Origin: Pogonophryne albipinna
Taxonomy: Eukaryota; Chordata; Actinopteri; Perciformes; Artedidraconidae
Direction: 5' to 3'
NCBI GenBank assembly: GCA_028583405.1
Contig: CM053262.1
Location: 22,007,283 to 22,071,282, forward strand
DNA length: 64,000 nt
The notes under the pieces were generated by a model. That model made no database searches, was not told the DNA's origin, and saw only the letters and a list, made by a program, of their open reading frames with translations. This document shows, piece by piece, positions 1 through 10,771 of this stretch. A program made the translations under genes and the position numbers. Numbering within the stretch: position 1 is the first letter of the stretch; every line of letters starts with the position of its first letter.

Positions 1-175
1 ACTCATGCAGCGTCTTATTCCTCTTCCTGGTTCCTTTGTTTTTTTAATTAGGTATTCTGTTGAAGAGCAAAGACATTAACATGTTTATAAAACATTTAAA
101 CTTTTTATTAAATGAGTTTTATTGTTAGATTCTCAAAAGCATCTCCTGATTCTCTCCTGTTTGCTTCTCTTCCAG

Positions 176-1988
176 CAGAACGTGGTCTGCAGGAGGTTCT
201 AGATGAACATAGGCTCAGTCTGAGGAGGAGATGTGAACGTGTGACTGAAGGAACTGATCAAAGTGAAACCCTCCTCAACAGCATCTTCACTGAGCTCTAC
301 ATCACACAAGGCCAGAGTGAAGAGGTGAATACCCAACATGAGGTGAGGCAGCTGGAGACAGCTTCCAAGAAGGAGACCCTCCATGACACTCCAATCAAGT
401 GCCAGGACATCTTTAAAGCCTCACCTGACCAACAGACTCCCATCAGAGCGGTCCTGACCAACGGAGTCGCTGGAGTTGGAAAAACCTTCTCAGTGCAGAA
501 GTTCACTCTGGACTGGGCCGAGGGTTTGGGAAACCAAGATGTCAGTCTGGTGATCCCGCTCTCCTTCAGGGAGCTGAACCTGATCAAAGGTGAGCAGTAC
601 AGTCTTCTCAGGCTGCTCCATGTTTTCCATCCAACCTTACAGAAGGTCACAGCAGAGCAGCTGGCTGTCTGCAAAGTGCTGTTCATCTTTGACGGCCTGG
701 ATGAAAGCAGACTTTCTCTGGACTTCAGAAACAATGAGGTTGTGTCTGATGTCTCTCAGAAGTCCTCAGTCAACGTGCTGCTGACAAACTTCATCAGGGG
801 GAAGCTGCTTCCCTCGGCTCTCGTCTGGATAACTTCCAGACCTGCAGCGGCCAATCAGATCCCTCCTGAGTGTGTGGACAGGGTGACAGAAGTACGAGGC
901 TTCACTGACGCCCAGAAGGAGGAGTACTTCAGGAGGAGATCGAGTGATGAAGACCTGTCCAGCAGAATCATCTCTCACATCAAGAGCTCCAGGAGCCTCC
1001 ACATCATGTGTCTGATCCCAGTCTTCTGCTGGATCACTGCTGCAGTTCTGGACCACATGTTGACTACAGACCAGAGAGGAGAGCTGCCCCAGACCCTCAC
1101 TGACATGTACTCACACTTCCTGCTGGTCCAGACCAAGAGGAAGAAGCAGAAGTATGAAGAGGGACATGAGACGAGTCCACAGCAGCTGACGGAGGCTGAC
1201 AGGGAGCTTCTTCTGAAGCTGGGGAGGCTGGCGTTTGAACATCTGGAGAAAGGACACATCATGTTCTACCAAGAAGACCTGCAGCGCTGTGGTCTTGGTG
1301 TCACCGAGGCCTTGGTGCACTCAGGAGTTTGTACAGAGATCTTCAAAAGAGAGAGAGTGATCTTCCAGAAAACAGTCTACTGCTTTGTTCATCTGAGCAT
1401 TCAGGAGTTCCTGGCTGCAGTCTACTTGTTCCACTGTTACACCAACAAGAACAAAAAGGTACTGAAGCACTTCCTGAAGAAAGACTGGCCCTATAAGAAC
1501 AGTAAAATCAGAGATCAGGAGTACCCATCCCTGGATGTCTTTCTAAAAGGAGCCATGGAGAAATCCCTCAGAAGTAGAAATGGCCACCTGGACCTGTTTG
1601 TCCGCTTCCTCCACGGCCTCTCTCTGGAGTCCAACCAGAGACTGTTAGGAGGCCTGCTGGGTCGCACAGACAACCGTCCAGAAACCATCCAGAGAGCCAT
1701 CAGCAACCTGAAGGAGGTGAGAACAACAATCTCTCCTGAAAGGAGCATCAACATCTTCCACTGCCTGACAGAGATGAAGGACCTCTCAGTACATCAGGAG
1801 ATCACAGAGTTCCTGAAGTCAGGGAACAGATCAGAGGAGGAACTCTCTGTGATCCACTGCTCTGCTCTGGCCTACATGCTGCAGATGTCAGAGGAGGTTC
1901 TGGATGAGTTGGACCTGAGTCAGTACAACACATCAGAGGAGGGGAAACGGAGACTGATTCCAGCTGTGAGGAACTGCAGGAAGGCCAA
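176..1988 (+). CDS. FISNA-NACHT exon of NLR copy 1
   Basis: One large exon of 603 whole codons. It opens with the FISNA region ([20 protein letters not shown]) and continues into NACHT. Walker A reads GVAGVGKT (about 463-486), Walker [10 protein letters not shown] (about 679-705), and a WITSRP sensor-like motif follows (about 826-843). Winged-helix and superhelical segments then lead to [14 protein letters not shown], the start of the LRR section. The ATG at 112 is intronic; the true exon starts after TTCCAG at 175 or, by a NAGNAG choice, at 179. NACHT ATPases oligomerise on nucleotide exchange. All nucleotide-binding motifs are present and there is no stop. It differs from copy 2 by an extra Glu (EEEL versus EEL) and a small number of substitutions. 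Confidence 0.93.
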
Positions 1989-4900
1989 GTGAGTCCAGAT
2001 GTGATTCACTTTATAAACTAAAGTGGATCAGGAGTTTAATTATTCAAATAAACACGATAACATTTCTGCTGTTTAAATACTGAGAGGCGACATGTCAAAC
2101 ACATGAAGAACTTTAGAGGCTCCTCAGCCTGTGATCACACCACACAGCAGGACTTACAGTTATCAGTTATTATCACTTTCTAGTAGTTTCTTTATCATTA
2201 AAGGTGGGGTAGGTAAGTTTGAGAAAGCAGCTCGAGTGGCTAGAATTTGAAAATACACGACCGGAGAAAATCTGCCACTTCCTCACAGAGCCCCTCCTCC
2301 AACACACACGAACGCGCACATGACCAATGAGGGCACGAGATCAGTTTGTGCACAGATGGAAGGCTGACAGGCAGGTAGGCCATCCAGTTACTTTAGCCGG
2401 CTCAGATGATTGGTCGTGCTTTTTACAGAACCACGGCTTCCAGAGATGATGATTTTTATGGATTTGTTGTCAAAGCACTTCAGATATTCATTGCTATCAG
2501 GATGTTGAGAGCATTCCATGGAATATAACAACAAGTGTTTCTCGAGCTGGTTTCTCAAACTTACCTACCCCACCTTTAAGGACACACGTTTTTATCACAA
2601 TGTGTTAGAGTTTAAAATCAGATCTATATAATGTCCCACCAATAACAGAGTTATGTCTTAATGCTCATACAGTGAGAACATCTGATGGTTCAGTTTGAAA
2701 TATTGAAACTTTATTGGTTTGTTAATTGTGTTTGTGTGCGCAGTTCATTTCCAGATGCTCAGAGAAGACAAAACATCCATCATTCACATTTAAATATTAA
2801 TTAACATTTAAATATGAACATCTCTAATATTGTCAAGTGATTTATTTAATTTCTGTTTCTTTGGTAACAGTCAGTGAGAGCAGGAGCACCGACATGTGAT
2901 CAGACCACACTGACAACGCATTACACTCTATTATTATATATTATTATTTATAAAACGGACTAACAGCAAATCTCAATCAGAACATTTCAAATATTTATTC
3001 ATCAAATGCTTGAGGTTAATATGTTTCCTCTTTTTTTAACACATGTTGTAATATATGTGTTATTATAGACTTTCTGGCTGTGGACTCTCAGAGACTGAAT
3101 GTGAAGTCGTGGCCTCAGCTCTGAAGTCTGACCCCTCCCATCTGAGAGATCTGGACCTGAGTCAGAACCCTCTGAAGGATCCAGGAGTGGAGCTGCTGAG
3201 TTCTGGACTAAAGAGTCCAAACTGCAGACTGGAGGCTCTCAGGTCAGTTCACTGACTGAACTTCATCTGCTTGTATTTATGATTTTCTGAATTTGAACAA
3301 ATACATTTAAACTATTTGTTCCTCTTTGCTAATGACTGCATATTGATCAGAGTAACAGAGAGAAGGTGAATGTGTGAGGGAGAGTCTGAGCTTCCACAGA
3401 CTCACCCTGTGCTCCAGGAGTCAGTGGAGATGCTGTCAGTACTGAGGAGCTGTGAGGGAGATGAAGGAGTTGATGAACATCTGATCAAAGTTACAGTTCC
3501 AGATTATCAGTGGATTGTTTCTGCTTCATCTCTGACATTAAAGAGGACCTATCATGCAGAATGCACTTCCTGATGTCCTCTCTACATCACCATGTGTCCC
3601 CGTGTGTCCCCCGTGTGTCCCCCGTGTGTCCTCTGTGTGTCCCCGGTGTGTCACCATGTGTCCCTGGTGTGCCCCCCGTGTGTCCCTGTGTGTCCTCTGT
3701 GTGTCCCCGGTGTGTCCCCGGTGTGCCCCCCATGTGTCCCCGGTGTGCCCCCCGTGTGTCCCCGGTGTGTCCCCGGTGTGTCACCATGTGTCCCCGGTGT
3801 GCCCCCCGTGTGTCCCTGTGTGTCCTCTGTGTGTCCCCGGTGTGTCCCCGGTGTGCCCCCCATGTGTCCCTGTGTGTCCTCTGTGTGTCCCCGGTGTGTC
3901 ACCATGTGTCCCCCGTGTGTCCCCGGTGTGTCCCCTGTGTGTCCCTGGTGTGTCACCATGTGTCCCCCGTGTGTCCCCGGTGTGTCACCATGTGTCCCCG
4001 GTGTGTCCCTGGTGTGCCCCCCATGTGTCCCCGGTGTGTCCCCGGTGTGTCACCATGTGTCCCCCGTGTGTGCCCAGTGTGTCCCCCGGTGTGTCCCCGT
4101 GTGTCCCCCGTGTGTCCCCCATGTGTCCCCGGTGTGTCCCCGGTGTGTGTCCCGTGTGTCAGGAGACTCACAAAGTATCAGGAAATAACCCCTCTCTCTT
4201 CTCCTCCGTACCCACATCTCTAAAAACGGGGAACAACGGAGCTGATCCAGATTTGCTGAGTCATGACCACATTACTCAAATGTGGGCGGGCTTTACCCCC
4301 ACGGGCCAATCAGAAACGTTGCTGTCAGAAACAATGAGACGTGTTCTGGAAGTAATCTGGTCTGTGTTTACATTAGCATGCTAACACTCAGAGCTAACCT
4401 GTACTGGAGAGAGTCTGTGTGAAGAAGCAGGAAATCAAAAGGAAGTCACCTTGTGGTAAACCTGAGAGAGAGAAAGAGTTTGAGCTCCATCCTGTTTCAG
4501 AGAGAATCCTTGATGTGGTTTGGAACATGATGGCGTTTAATCACGGCAGCGTTTAGCTGAATCTGCCGGGTAATTCTGATCAGGCATTAGCTCCCCCTCC
4601 TCTTTTTTAAGCTAAGGACCCGAACCTGCTCTTCTCTAACAGCTGGAACAGAGGGATATGAGGGATTTCTAAAATGCATGATCTGTTTGGTATTTGGAGC
4701 AAAACACATCAGAGAGATGTTTTTATATATTGTTATAAATGTGAGACCCAGAATATCTGCCTAAAGATAGCCTGATAGGAGACCTTTGAAACCTGTTTGA
4801 CTCTGAACAGATTATTAAACCTGGAGTTATTTCAAACAGGAACTTTGTTTTCTAAACTTACATCATGTTTTCTTTATTCAGACTGAGTCGCTGCTGGTTG

Positions 4901-6783
4901 TCAGAGATCAGCTGTTCTGCTCTGATCTCAGCTCTGAAGTCCAACCTCCATCTGAGAGTTCTGGACCTGAGTTGGAACCCTCTGAAGGATTCAGGAGTGA
5001 AGCTGCTGAGAGATCTTCTGGAGAGTCCAGACTGCAGACTGCAGACTCTCAGGTCAGTTCACTGACTCTCTGTTCCTGCTGGAGATCTCAGGTTTCATTA
5101 GATATTCATCCTGATTCTTCTACATCATTAACTTACATCCATTCAGTTGGAAATGTTCTTTTATTCATATTTTCATTTGTAGCTACTAAAGTAAGAACTG
5201 CAGACTTAAATGTTGTCTGACTCCTGAAGGAACTGTAATAGATGTTAGTTGTAAAAAGTAAATCTATGTTTTTAATATTTAGTAAACGATAGCATCTGAA
5301 TAAAGGTCATCTGAAGTCATATTAGTTTGACATTAATAAAGTTTACTTTCTGAAGAAGACATGTTGTTGTTCCCATTCATTTAAATGTTGAGTAACATCT
5401 GATTATAAACTGATTTGTATCCTCATCATGTTTTCTTTATTCAGACTGAGAGGCTGCAGTTTGTCAGAGATCAGCTGTTCTGCTCTGGCCTCAGCTCTGA
5501 AGTCCAACCTCCATCTGAGAGATCTGGACCTGAGCTACAACGATCTGAAGGATTCAGAGAAGCTGCTGAGAGATCTTCTGGAGAGTCCAGACTGCAGACT
5601 GGAGACCCTCTGGTCAGTGAGGGGTCTCTGCTGGTTCAGCAGTATGAAACTCAGGGAGGTGTTTCTCTCTCTGGGGAAACAGATCAGTGATGTTACCCAC
5701 TGACTGCAGGCTCTTCCATTCTTCCATCAGCTATAGAAGAACAGCTGAACCTGCAAAGCCACACTTTAGTATCAGCTCTCTAACAGACAGATGGGGTTTT
5801 ACAGACGAGCGGGAAAGGTGGTCTGTTCTTATGGGATGTTTTTAGTTTCTAGACCAGGGGTGTCCAAACTGCGGCCCGGAGGCCAAATGCGGCCCTCAGC
5901 AAATTCTGAAAGTCTAATGAAATATGACCCACAAATGAAACTTGTCTTATATTGTACTTCTTAAATATATATGTACACATATATTACACAGTAGTATTCA
6001 TGTGTTAATAATCCCACTATTAAAATAAATTCACTCAATTAAAGCTGAAAACATGTTCTAACAAATCTAACTTGATAAGAAAAAAGCCCAATAACTTGTT
6101 TTTATAACAAGCGTGAAATAGACCCTTCATGTTTCCTGTGATTATAATCAATGTGAAGCTCCTGCTTTAAGGAATGAGCTGCTGACAGAATAAAGTGAAC
6201 CCTCTGGAGAGCTGAGAGCGCTTTGTTTCTGAAAGCATCTTCAAGTAACAAGCATCCTTTACCTTCATCTGAGGTTTCTGACTTATAACTGACCTTATGA
6301 GGCAACATACCTCTAGAGAGCGGCCCAGACCTTCATATCTCTTTCTGTATGAGGCCATCGGGGAAAAGAGTTTGGACCCCCCTGTTCTCGACCAATGACT
6401 GGTTACTTCCTGTCAGCTGAGAGCTGTGGCAGGCAGTCGTAGTGTTTGCAGAGAAGATATGATGGGATGTAGAGCATGAGATCAGGACTCTGAAGCTGAC
6501 TCAAAGAACTAACACTTATTTAAACTGGATCTCAAACTGTTGGATTGTGTTCATCTCTACAGGATCGGATATAATGAGACGATCAGAGCCACGATCCAGA
6601 AGAGCTGTGAGTACTGAAACCATGTCCTCCATTCATCCAGATACTAAACTCTTTCATGGAGCATGACCTCAGAGGAAAACAACACTCTTCTTTCTCTCTC
6701 CATCATTCTGGCTGTTTCTCTTTGTTTCATCATCATCATCATTCTCTCTCTCTCTCCTTCTCCTCTCAGGTGACAGGAAGTGA
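176..6783 (+). CDS. NLRC3-like NLR gene, copy 1 (3' part: FISNA-NACHT, LRRs, C-terminus)
   Basis: Cytosolic NLR-type innate immune receptor of the fish-specific NLR-C class. Exons read from splice sites: 176-1988 (FISNA-NACHT), 3069-3242, 4882-5052 and 5445-5612 (one LRR each), 6563-6606, and 6770-6783 ending in TGA. Phases agree at every junction: AA+A gives Lys, AG+A gives Arg, TG+G gives Trp, T+GT gives Cys. The protein therefore ends [18 protein letters not shown] after the last LRR. No B30.2 exon is seen. The 5' exons (N-terminal modules and RING) lie left of the window: bases 1-111 match the intron that follows the RING exon of copy 2. The reading frame is open throughout, so the copy looks functional. 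The gene model is an inference from splice consensus and from comparison of the two copies; transcript evidence would settle the two short terminal exons. Confidence 0.82.
2202..2575. mobile_element. TTAA-target MITE in NLR copy 1 intron
   Basis: Inverted ends AGGTGGGGTAGGTAAGTTTG, about 35 bp with few mismatches, are flanked by TTAA at 2198-2201 and 2576-2579. A TTAA duplication is typical of piggyBac- and Kolobok-type elements. There is no coding capacity. Confidence 0.75.
3069..3242 (+). CDS. LRR exon 1 of NLR copy 1
   Basis: A 174-bp exon (58 codons, phase 2 in and out) between TATTATAG and GTCAGT. It encodes one ribonuclease-inhibitor-type LRR with the [16 protein letters not shown] core, as expected of fish NLRs where each LRR sits on its own exon. 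Its counterpart in copy 2 is at 34020-34193. Confidence 0.88.
3542..4785. mobile_element. MITE (AGG...CCTATCATGC ends) hosting a minisatellite, LRR intron of copy 1
   Basis: The left end reads AGAGGACCTATCATGC after TTAA (3538-3541); the right end reads GATAGGAGACCT followed by TTGA. It aligns in reverse orientation with the stand-alone element at 43008-43546, including the segments around AATGCA, CACAAAGT, GCTAACCTGTACTGGAGAG, and CCACAAGG/CCTTGTGG. Confidence 0.7.
3588..4160 (+). repeat. GTGTCCCC minisatellite, copy 1
   Basis: Near-perfect tandem array built from GTGTCCCCG/GTGTGTCCCC variants with interspersed CACCATGTGTCC and CCTCTGTGTGTCC. It is stop-poor in several frames, which creates long spurious ORFs rich in Cys-Pro-Val. 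It lies inside the MITE at 3542-4785. Confidence 0.93.
4882..5052 (+). CDS. LRR exon 2 of NLR copy 1
   Basis: A 171-bp exon after TTTATTCAG and before GTCAGT. It encodes an LRR with [16 protein letters not shown] and ends CRLQTLR. The frame is open. The counterpart in copy 2 (36021-36194) carries three single-base insertions. Confidence 0.87.
5445..5612 (+). CDS. LRR exon 3 of NLR copy 1
   Basis: A 168-bp exon after TTTATTCAG. It encodes [18 protein letters not shown], so the usual Gly-Val pair of the repeat (KDSGVKLL) is collapsed by an in-frame deletion. The exon ends TG|GTCAGT instead of AG|GTCAGT, which with the next exon gives Trp instead of Arg. Confidence 0.85.
5855..6384. mobile_element. 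Non-autonomous hAT element (CAGGGGTGTCCAAACT ends)
   Basis: Left end CAGGGGTGTCCAAACT, right end AGTTTGGACCCCCCTG. The 8-bp target duplication is TTCTAGAC (5847-5854) and TTCTCGAC (6385-6392), one mismatch. It sits between the last LRR exon and the terminal exons of NLR copy 1. Confidence 0.85.
6563..6783 (+). CDS. Two short terminal exons of NLR copy 1
   Basis: 6563-6606 follows TCTCTACAG and precedes GTGAGT; 6770-6783 follows CTCTCAG and ends in TGA. The phase fits LRR exon 3, and the join gives a short C-terminal tail. Support is splice consensus and phase only. Confidence 0.55.
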
Positions 6784-9410
6784 AGACACACAGAAAGGTG
6801 AGAGGTCGTACCAAGTGAAGTTTATTTACTGAGGTTTCACCACTTAATTAAAATGTAGTTATTGCTCAGTGTGTTTCTGGTGTTCCAGACAAATCTGCAG
6901 CTCAGGTTTGATTTGTTCTCAGTTTATTCATCACGGGGCGAGTTTGAGACGTCCAGAGGAGCGTGGAGGCATTTTGGAAAATACAGAAGAAGACTGCAGC
7001 TGATGAGAGACTTCCTGTTAGCTCTCCTCAATATGAAATGAACAAAAACAATCCATTGTACTTAAAGCTTTTGTTAAAGATGTGTTGCACATACACCTGC
7101 TGCTACCTCCCACCACCTCCCACCCATCCCGGCACCAAAGAGGAGACTCCATCGACCCCAGATACCCCAACTCACTCTCCTTCAGGTCAGCTTGGAGCCC
7201 CGCCTTTACCTGCCCCAACATCTCACTCTGAACGATGAGGTCATCCGGATATCTGCATACTGAGAGTGGGACGCAGGACCCGGCCAATGAGCTGCTGGAA
7301 GGGGGTCCACTGGACTGGAGGGGCGCTTGGATCTGGTGATGCCTTGCTCTTTCTGAAAGGGGAGGACAAAGGATGTGTGAAGCAGCTAAAGACTTAGTAA
7401 AGGGTTGTGGGTCATGTGCATAGGCTAATGCAATGTGTCCGGCAGAGGGTTTTTAGGCCCTTCTTAAAGGAGTCAGTGGTCTGTGGAGACCTCAGTTTGT
7501 CTGGGAGGGAATTCCACAGGTGAACAGAAAGCCCCCCCATGGTGCGGAGTGTGGTCCTGGTGAAAGTCTGTCAGAGGTGAATGTGTCTTTGAGGAGGAAT
7601 GTTTTCTTGGGATTGAAAGAGGGTGATATCTCAAAGGTCACTGAGGCTCCATCTAAGGCTTCCTTAGTGATTACTAATTGCCAGCTTGAGTTCTGGACAT
7701 GTTTAGTACAGTGGATATCTCTCTCATGGCTAAATGCTGTGGTTGGCCAAACTGAAGGTGTGAAGCAGCTGAAGACTTAGTAAAGGGTTGTGGGTCATGT
7801 GCATTAGGCTAATGCAATGTGTCCGGCAGAGGGGACCTTAAGATGGTCCAACATGTGGCACTTGTAGAGTTTGGCTTCCCAAGCGGGTAGGAGGTTAGTT
7901 AGAGCCATCTTAAGCATTGCATAGTGTTGGTGTCTCCATATTAAGTGGAATAATTAAAACGAAAGTTAATATAATCAAATATAATCTTGTATAACCCACA
8001 ATGAAAATATTATATTTCATGTTCTATAATCACAGTTTATACAAACACAAGTGGTTTGTTAAGTTGAGTTTAAGGTCTATTATAGTTTATGGGTGTCACT
8101 GTTTAAAGAGGGGGGACAGTTGTCTTCACTCACAGGCTGTACCCCTGACTCAATGGAAAAGTACTGGAGCCCCAAAATGTGTTTAGGCCGTACCATAGGA
8201 GAATATGTCTGGATGTCCAGTCCTGCACACCAGAGGTCATGACCTTTCCCCACAGGGTATAAAGGAGGTGTCTTTGGGTTTTCTTTGTGTTCCTATGTGC
8301 AGCATAAAAGCACTGGCTGAGAGGGAGAAAGCTCCAGAGCGGGGTTTCTCCTTGGTTCTCTCAACTTGGTAAGATCTCTCAGATTGATTGGTGAATTGTT
8401 GAATGAAAGTTTGAATGTGTTTTTAGCACCGACCATTCATGAGGAGGTCCTCTGGATTCTGTCAGATTACACTTTTAATGTTTCAACTGAAGAGGGCAGC
8501 TGAAGTTAGAATTTAGTGTAAGAAATGTGAAACTGAATTGAGGTTTTATATTAGAAAAGTACCACAGCATGATATGTGTTGTATGATTGTCATATTGTAA
8601 CGAGAGAAGGTAAAAACCCTGTTTAAGTGTGGACCATTTTCTTCAAATAAAATCATCCCACCTTTTTGGATTGGGAGAACTTTAAATAAATCTGCGCTGT
8701 CCTCTCCTGCTTAAAGGTAAGATTGCACCCTACACACTTAGGCAGGACCACACCCCATTACTGATACCAAAATCCTTCGGGATCGCTTAAACACATTTAG
8801 CGTGTCGTCTGAACTGAAACAGCAGTTAATTGAACCTGGTTCTTCAGGAGTTAATAGAGGTGAGACCTTGCTGATGTTGATGGATCTGAGTCGAGCAGGA
8901 AACTTAGAATCAATAGCTTCTGGTAGGTCAATTAGTAGGTCTGAGTTATTGCCGGAATAAATTAACAGGCCTCCCGACTCCAACCATAGTCATGGGGTGT
9001 TCCTTGCTGAAGTTGGGAAAGGAGGGTCCCTCAACCTGTGACCTGTAGCTCGGAGGGGAGGGGAGGGGGGGGGGGCATAGAGTTGTGGGACAGTAGCTTT
9101 AGCATGTTAGCATTGTGAGCTAATAACTTCCACATTGGCTTGTTGGTAATGAGACGCTTGCTACTACAGAATGAATTCCTGTCACATGTTAATTGGAATA
9201 ATGAGTCTGTCAGTGCCTCCATGTGCATCCTTGCTCTGTCATAAAAACAGGACACATTAGAGGCTTCTCAATTCTTACAATATTTCTGCTATAAATGCAA
9301 AATAATGAGTGTTGTGTAATGACAAACGCTGAATGCAAAATGACAGACCCACTCCAGTGAAATATATCAGCCAAATGTTTATTTAAGAACCGAAACCTTG
9401 CCTCAGGGGG
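6784..9410. other. Intergenic; local duplication and possible retroelement debris
   Basis: A stretch of about 75 bp is repeated at 7374-7449 and 7758-7833 (GTGTGAAGCAGCT.AAGACTT). The text around 7455-7560 (GGGAGGGAATTCCACAGG) resembles a teleost interspersed repeat related in form to 42480-42770. An LTR-like promoter (GGGTATAAAGGAGG, about 8258) is followed by a Met-less open stretch at about 8731-8958. I see no host gene. Confidence 0.4.
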
Positions 9411-9464
9411 GCAAGGGTCTAAGGACAGAGGGTGTCGTAACACCCTCTGTGCTTAGACCCTTGC
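9411..9464. repeat. 25-bp-arm hairpin
   Basis: GCAAGGGTCTAAG..., a CGTA loop, then the reverse complement ending GCTTAGACCCTTGC. There is a single mismatch in 25 paired bases. Confidence 0.9.
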
Positions 9465-9840
9465 AGCCAATGAGGAACAACTCTCCAAAAAAATAAAACT
9501 TTTAACGGGGGGAAGAAACCTCAGGGAGAGCAGCAGAACAGGGGTCCCAGGCTCTCCCAGGACGGACAGGCGTGCAATAGGTGTCGTGTGTACAAATAAA
9601 CATGAGCAAAATACAACACAACGGGGTGAACATAAATGAAAAAGATGGAGCTTAAGTAGTTGCTTCAAACTGGAACATGCTGCTGCAGCAGGAGTAGCAA
9701 CAATCCAGCAACCTGCACCACAAGAGACACAATAACGTGCATTACTAACATGTATTTATGGGGAATGAATGATTGCATATTAAAAACAATGAATGATGTA
9801 AGAAAGCCATTAATATACTTACTATAAAAGGAAACAATCA

Positions 9841-9913
9841 TTTAGGTGTGGAGGACGCTGATGTGGGGGGATGAGTCACCCACCCCCCCACATCAGCGTC
9901 CTCCACACCTAAA
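9841..9913. repeat. 30-bp perfect hairpin
   Basis: The left arm 9841-9870 (starting TTTAGGTGTGGAGGACGC) is perfectly complementary to 9884-9913, with a 13-bp loop containing TGAGTCA. Confidence 0.92.
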
Positions 9914-9988
9914 CCGTGGGTGCTGTCGGCTGTGCGTGATGAAAAGCTGGTTCGAGGGGCCCCCAGTGAATGTTTGCCTATAGGGCCC

Positions 9989-10751
9989 TGTTAGAAATTA
10001 AAATCAATGTTTTGATAGCATAATGAACCATAAAACATACCGTCAGTTTAAAAGCTGTTTTATACTGAAAAACCAGAAGTTCCCGTGCACAACCAGTTGT
10101 TAAGCTTTTATTCTGAAAATCCTTCATCTCCGGTTAGCATTTAGCATAAGGCTAATATACCATTTACTATAGAGGTGAATTTAGCAGCGAGATGATATGA
10201 TGTTGCACACCGAAACCTACTGATTTCAACACTACAACTACAGACGTCGAGATATTATTATTGTTGTTGAATATTAAATGAAGGTACAGTTTATTTGAGT
10301 ACGTTATTGTTTACAGATGTGGGTAGCATGTGACTGCCGTGGAGTATTTCCTGTATTTTTTGGAGTATTGATTACAGCGTTTAGAATGTGTTAAATGAAA
10401 AGTCATGAAAGAGTTAAGGAAGAGAAAAGGCGTGTTTAGATATATATTGAATGTACAATGTCTGTATCCTCTGATATGCAAAACAACGGACATTAAAACG
10501 TCGAGAGCCGGCCCGCAGGGAGGAGCCAGCAGAGGATATAAAAACAGCGGGACCTGAGGGGTTCGGCCTCTTTCTTCACCTACGAGATCCCAGAGACAGA
10601 GCTGCTTTTTCTGTCGAACAAATATTCTGTTTGTAACATAACCGCGCCTTTATTTTTAATTAAAGTACCAATTTGACCCCATCTCAGAGACTCCATTTAG
10701 TCTCCTTTTAAGCTTCTCTCCTGGACGCGAGAATAACCAACACAGATAACA
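9989..10751 (+). repeat. Candidate 5' LTR of an endogenous retrovirus
   Basis: The candidate begins TGTTA and ends TAACA. It carries a TATA motif (GGATATAAAAACAGC, about 10533), a T-rich/AATTAAAG region suited to polyadenylation, and is followed after 2 bp by a primer-binding-site-like sequence. I found no matching 3' LTR in the window, so the 5' boundary is inferred from the short inverted ends only. Confidence 0.45.
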
Positions 10752-10753
10752 AT

Positions 10754-10771
10754 TGGTGACCCTGACGTGAT
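10754..10771 (+). promoter_or_regulatory. Retroviral primer-binding-site-like sequence
   Basis: TGGTGACCCTGACGTGAT immediately after the candidate LTR. The TGG start and GACCC(T/C)GACGTG form match sites that pair with a tRNA 3' end (tRNA-Arg-like in fish retroviruses). Confidence 0.5.

Noticed and set aside
112..175. Translation start at 112 (and 31327) for the NLR exon
   Set aside because: This ATG is intronic, before the TTCCAG acceptor; copy 2 shows the upstream RING exon joining in phase.
3510..4384. Long Cys-Pro-Val ORFs in several frames (also 34362-35398 and 36928-37781, and Gly-Thr-His ORFs on the minus strand)
   Set aside because: They are translations of the GTGTCCCC minisatellite in an intron; stop-free because of composition.
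6963..7238. 91-codon ORF downstream of NLR copy 1
   Set aside because: Pro/Thr-rich reading of non-coding sequence; no domain, no partner exon seen.
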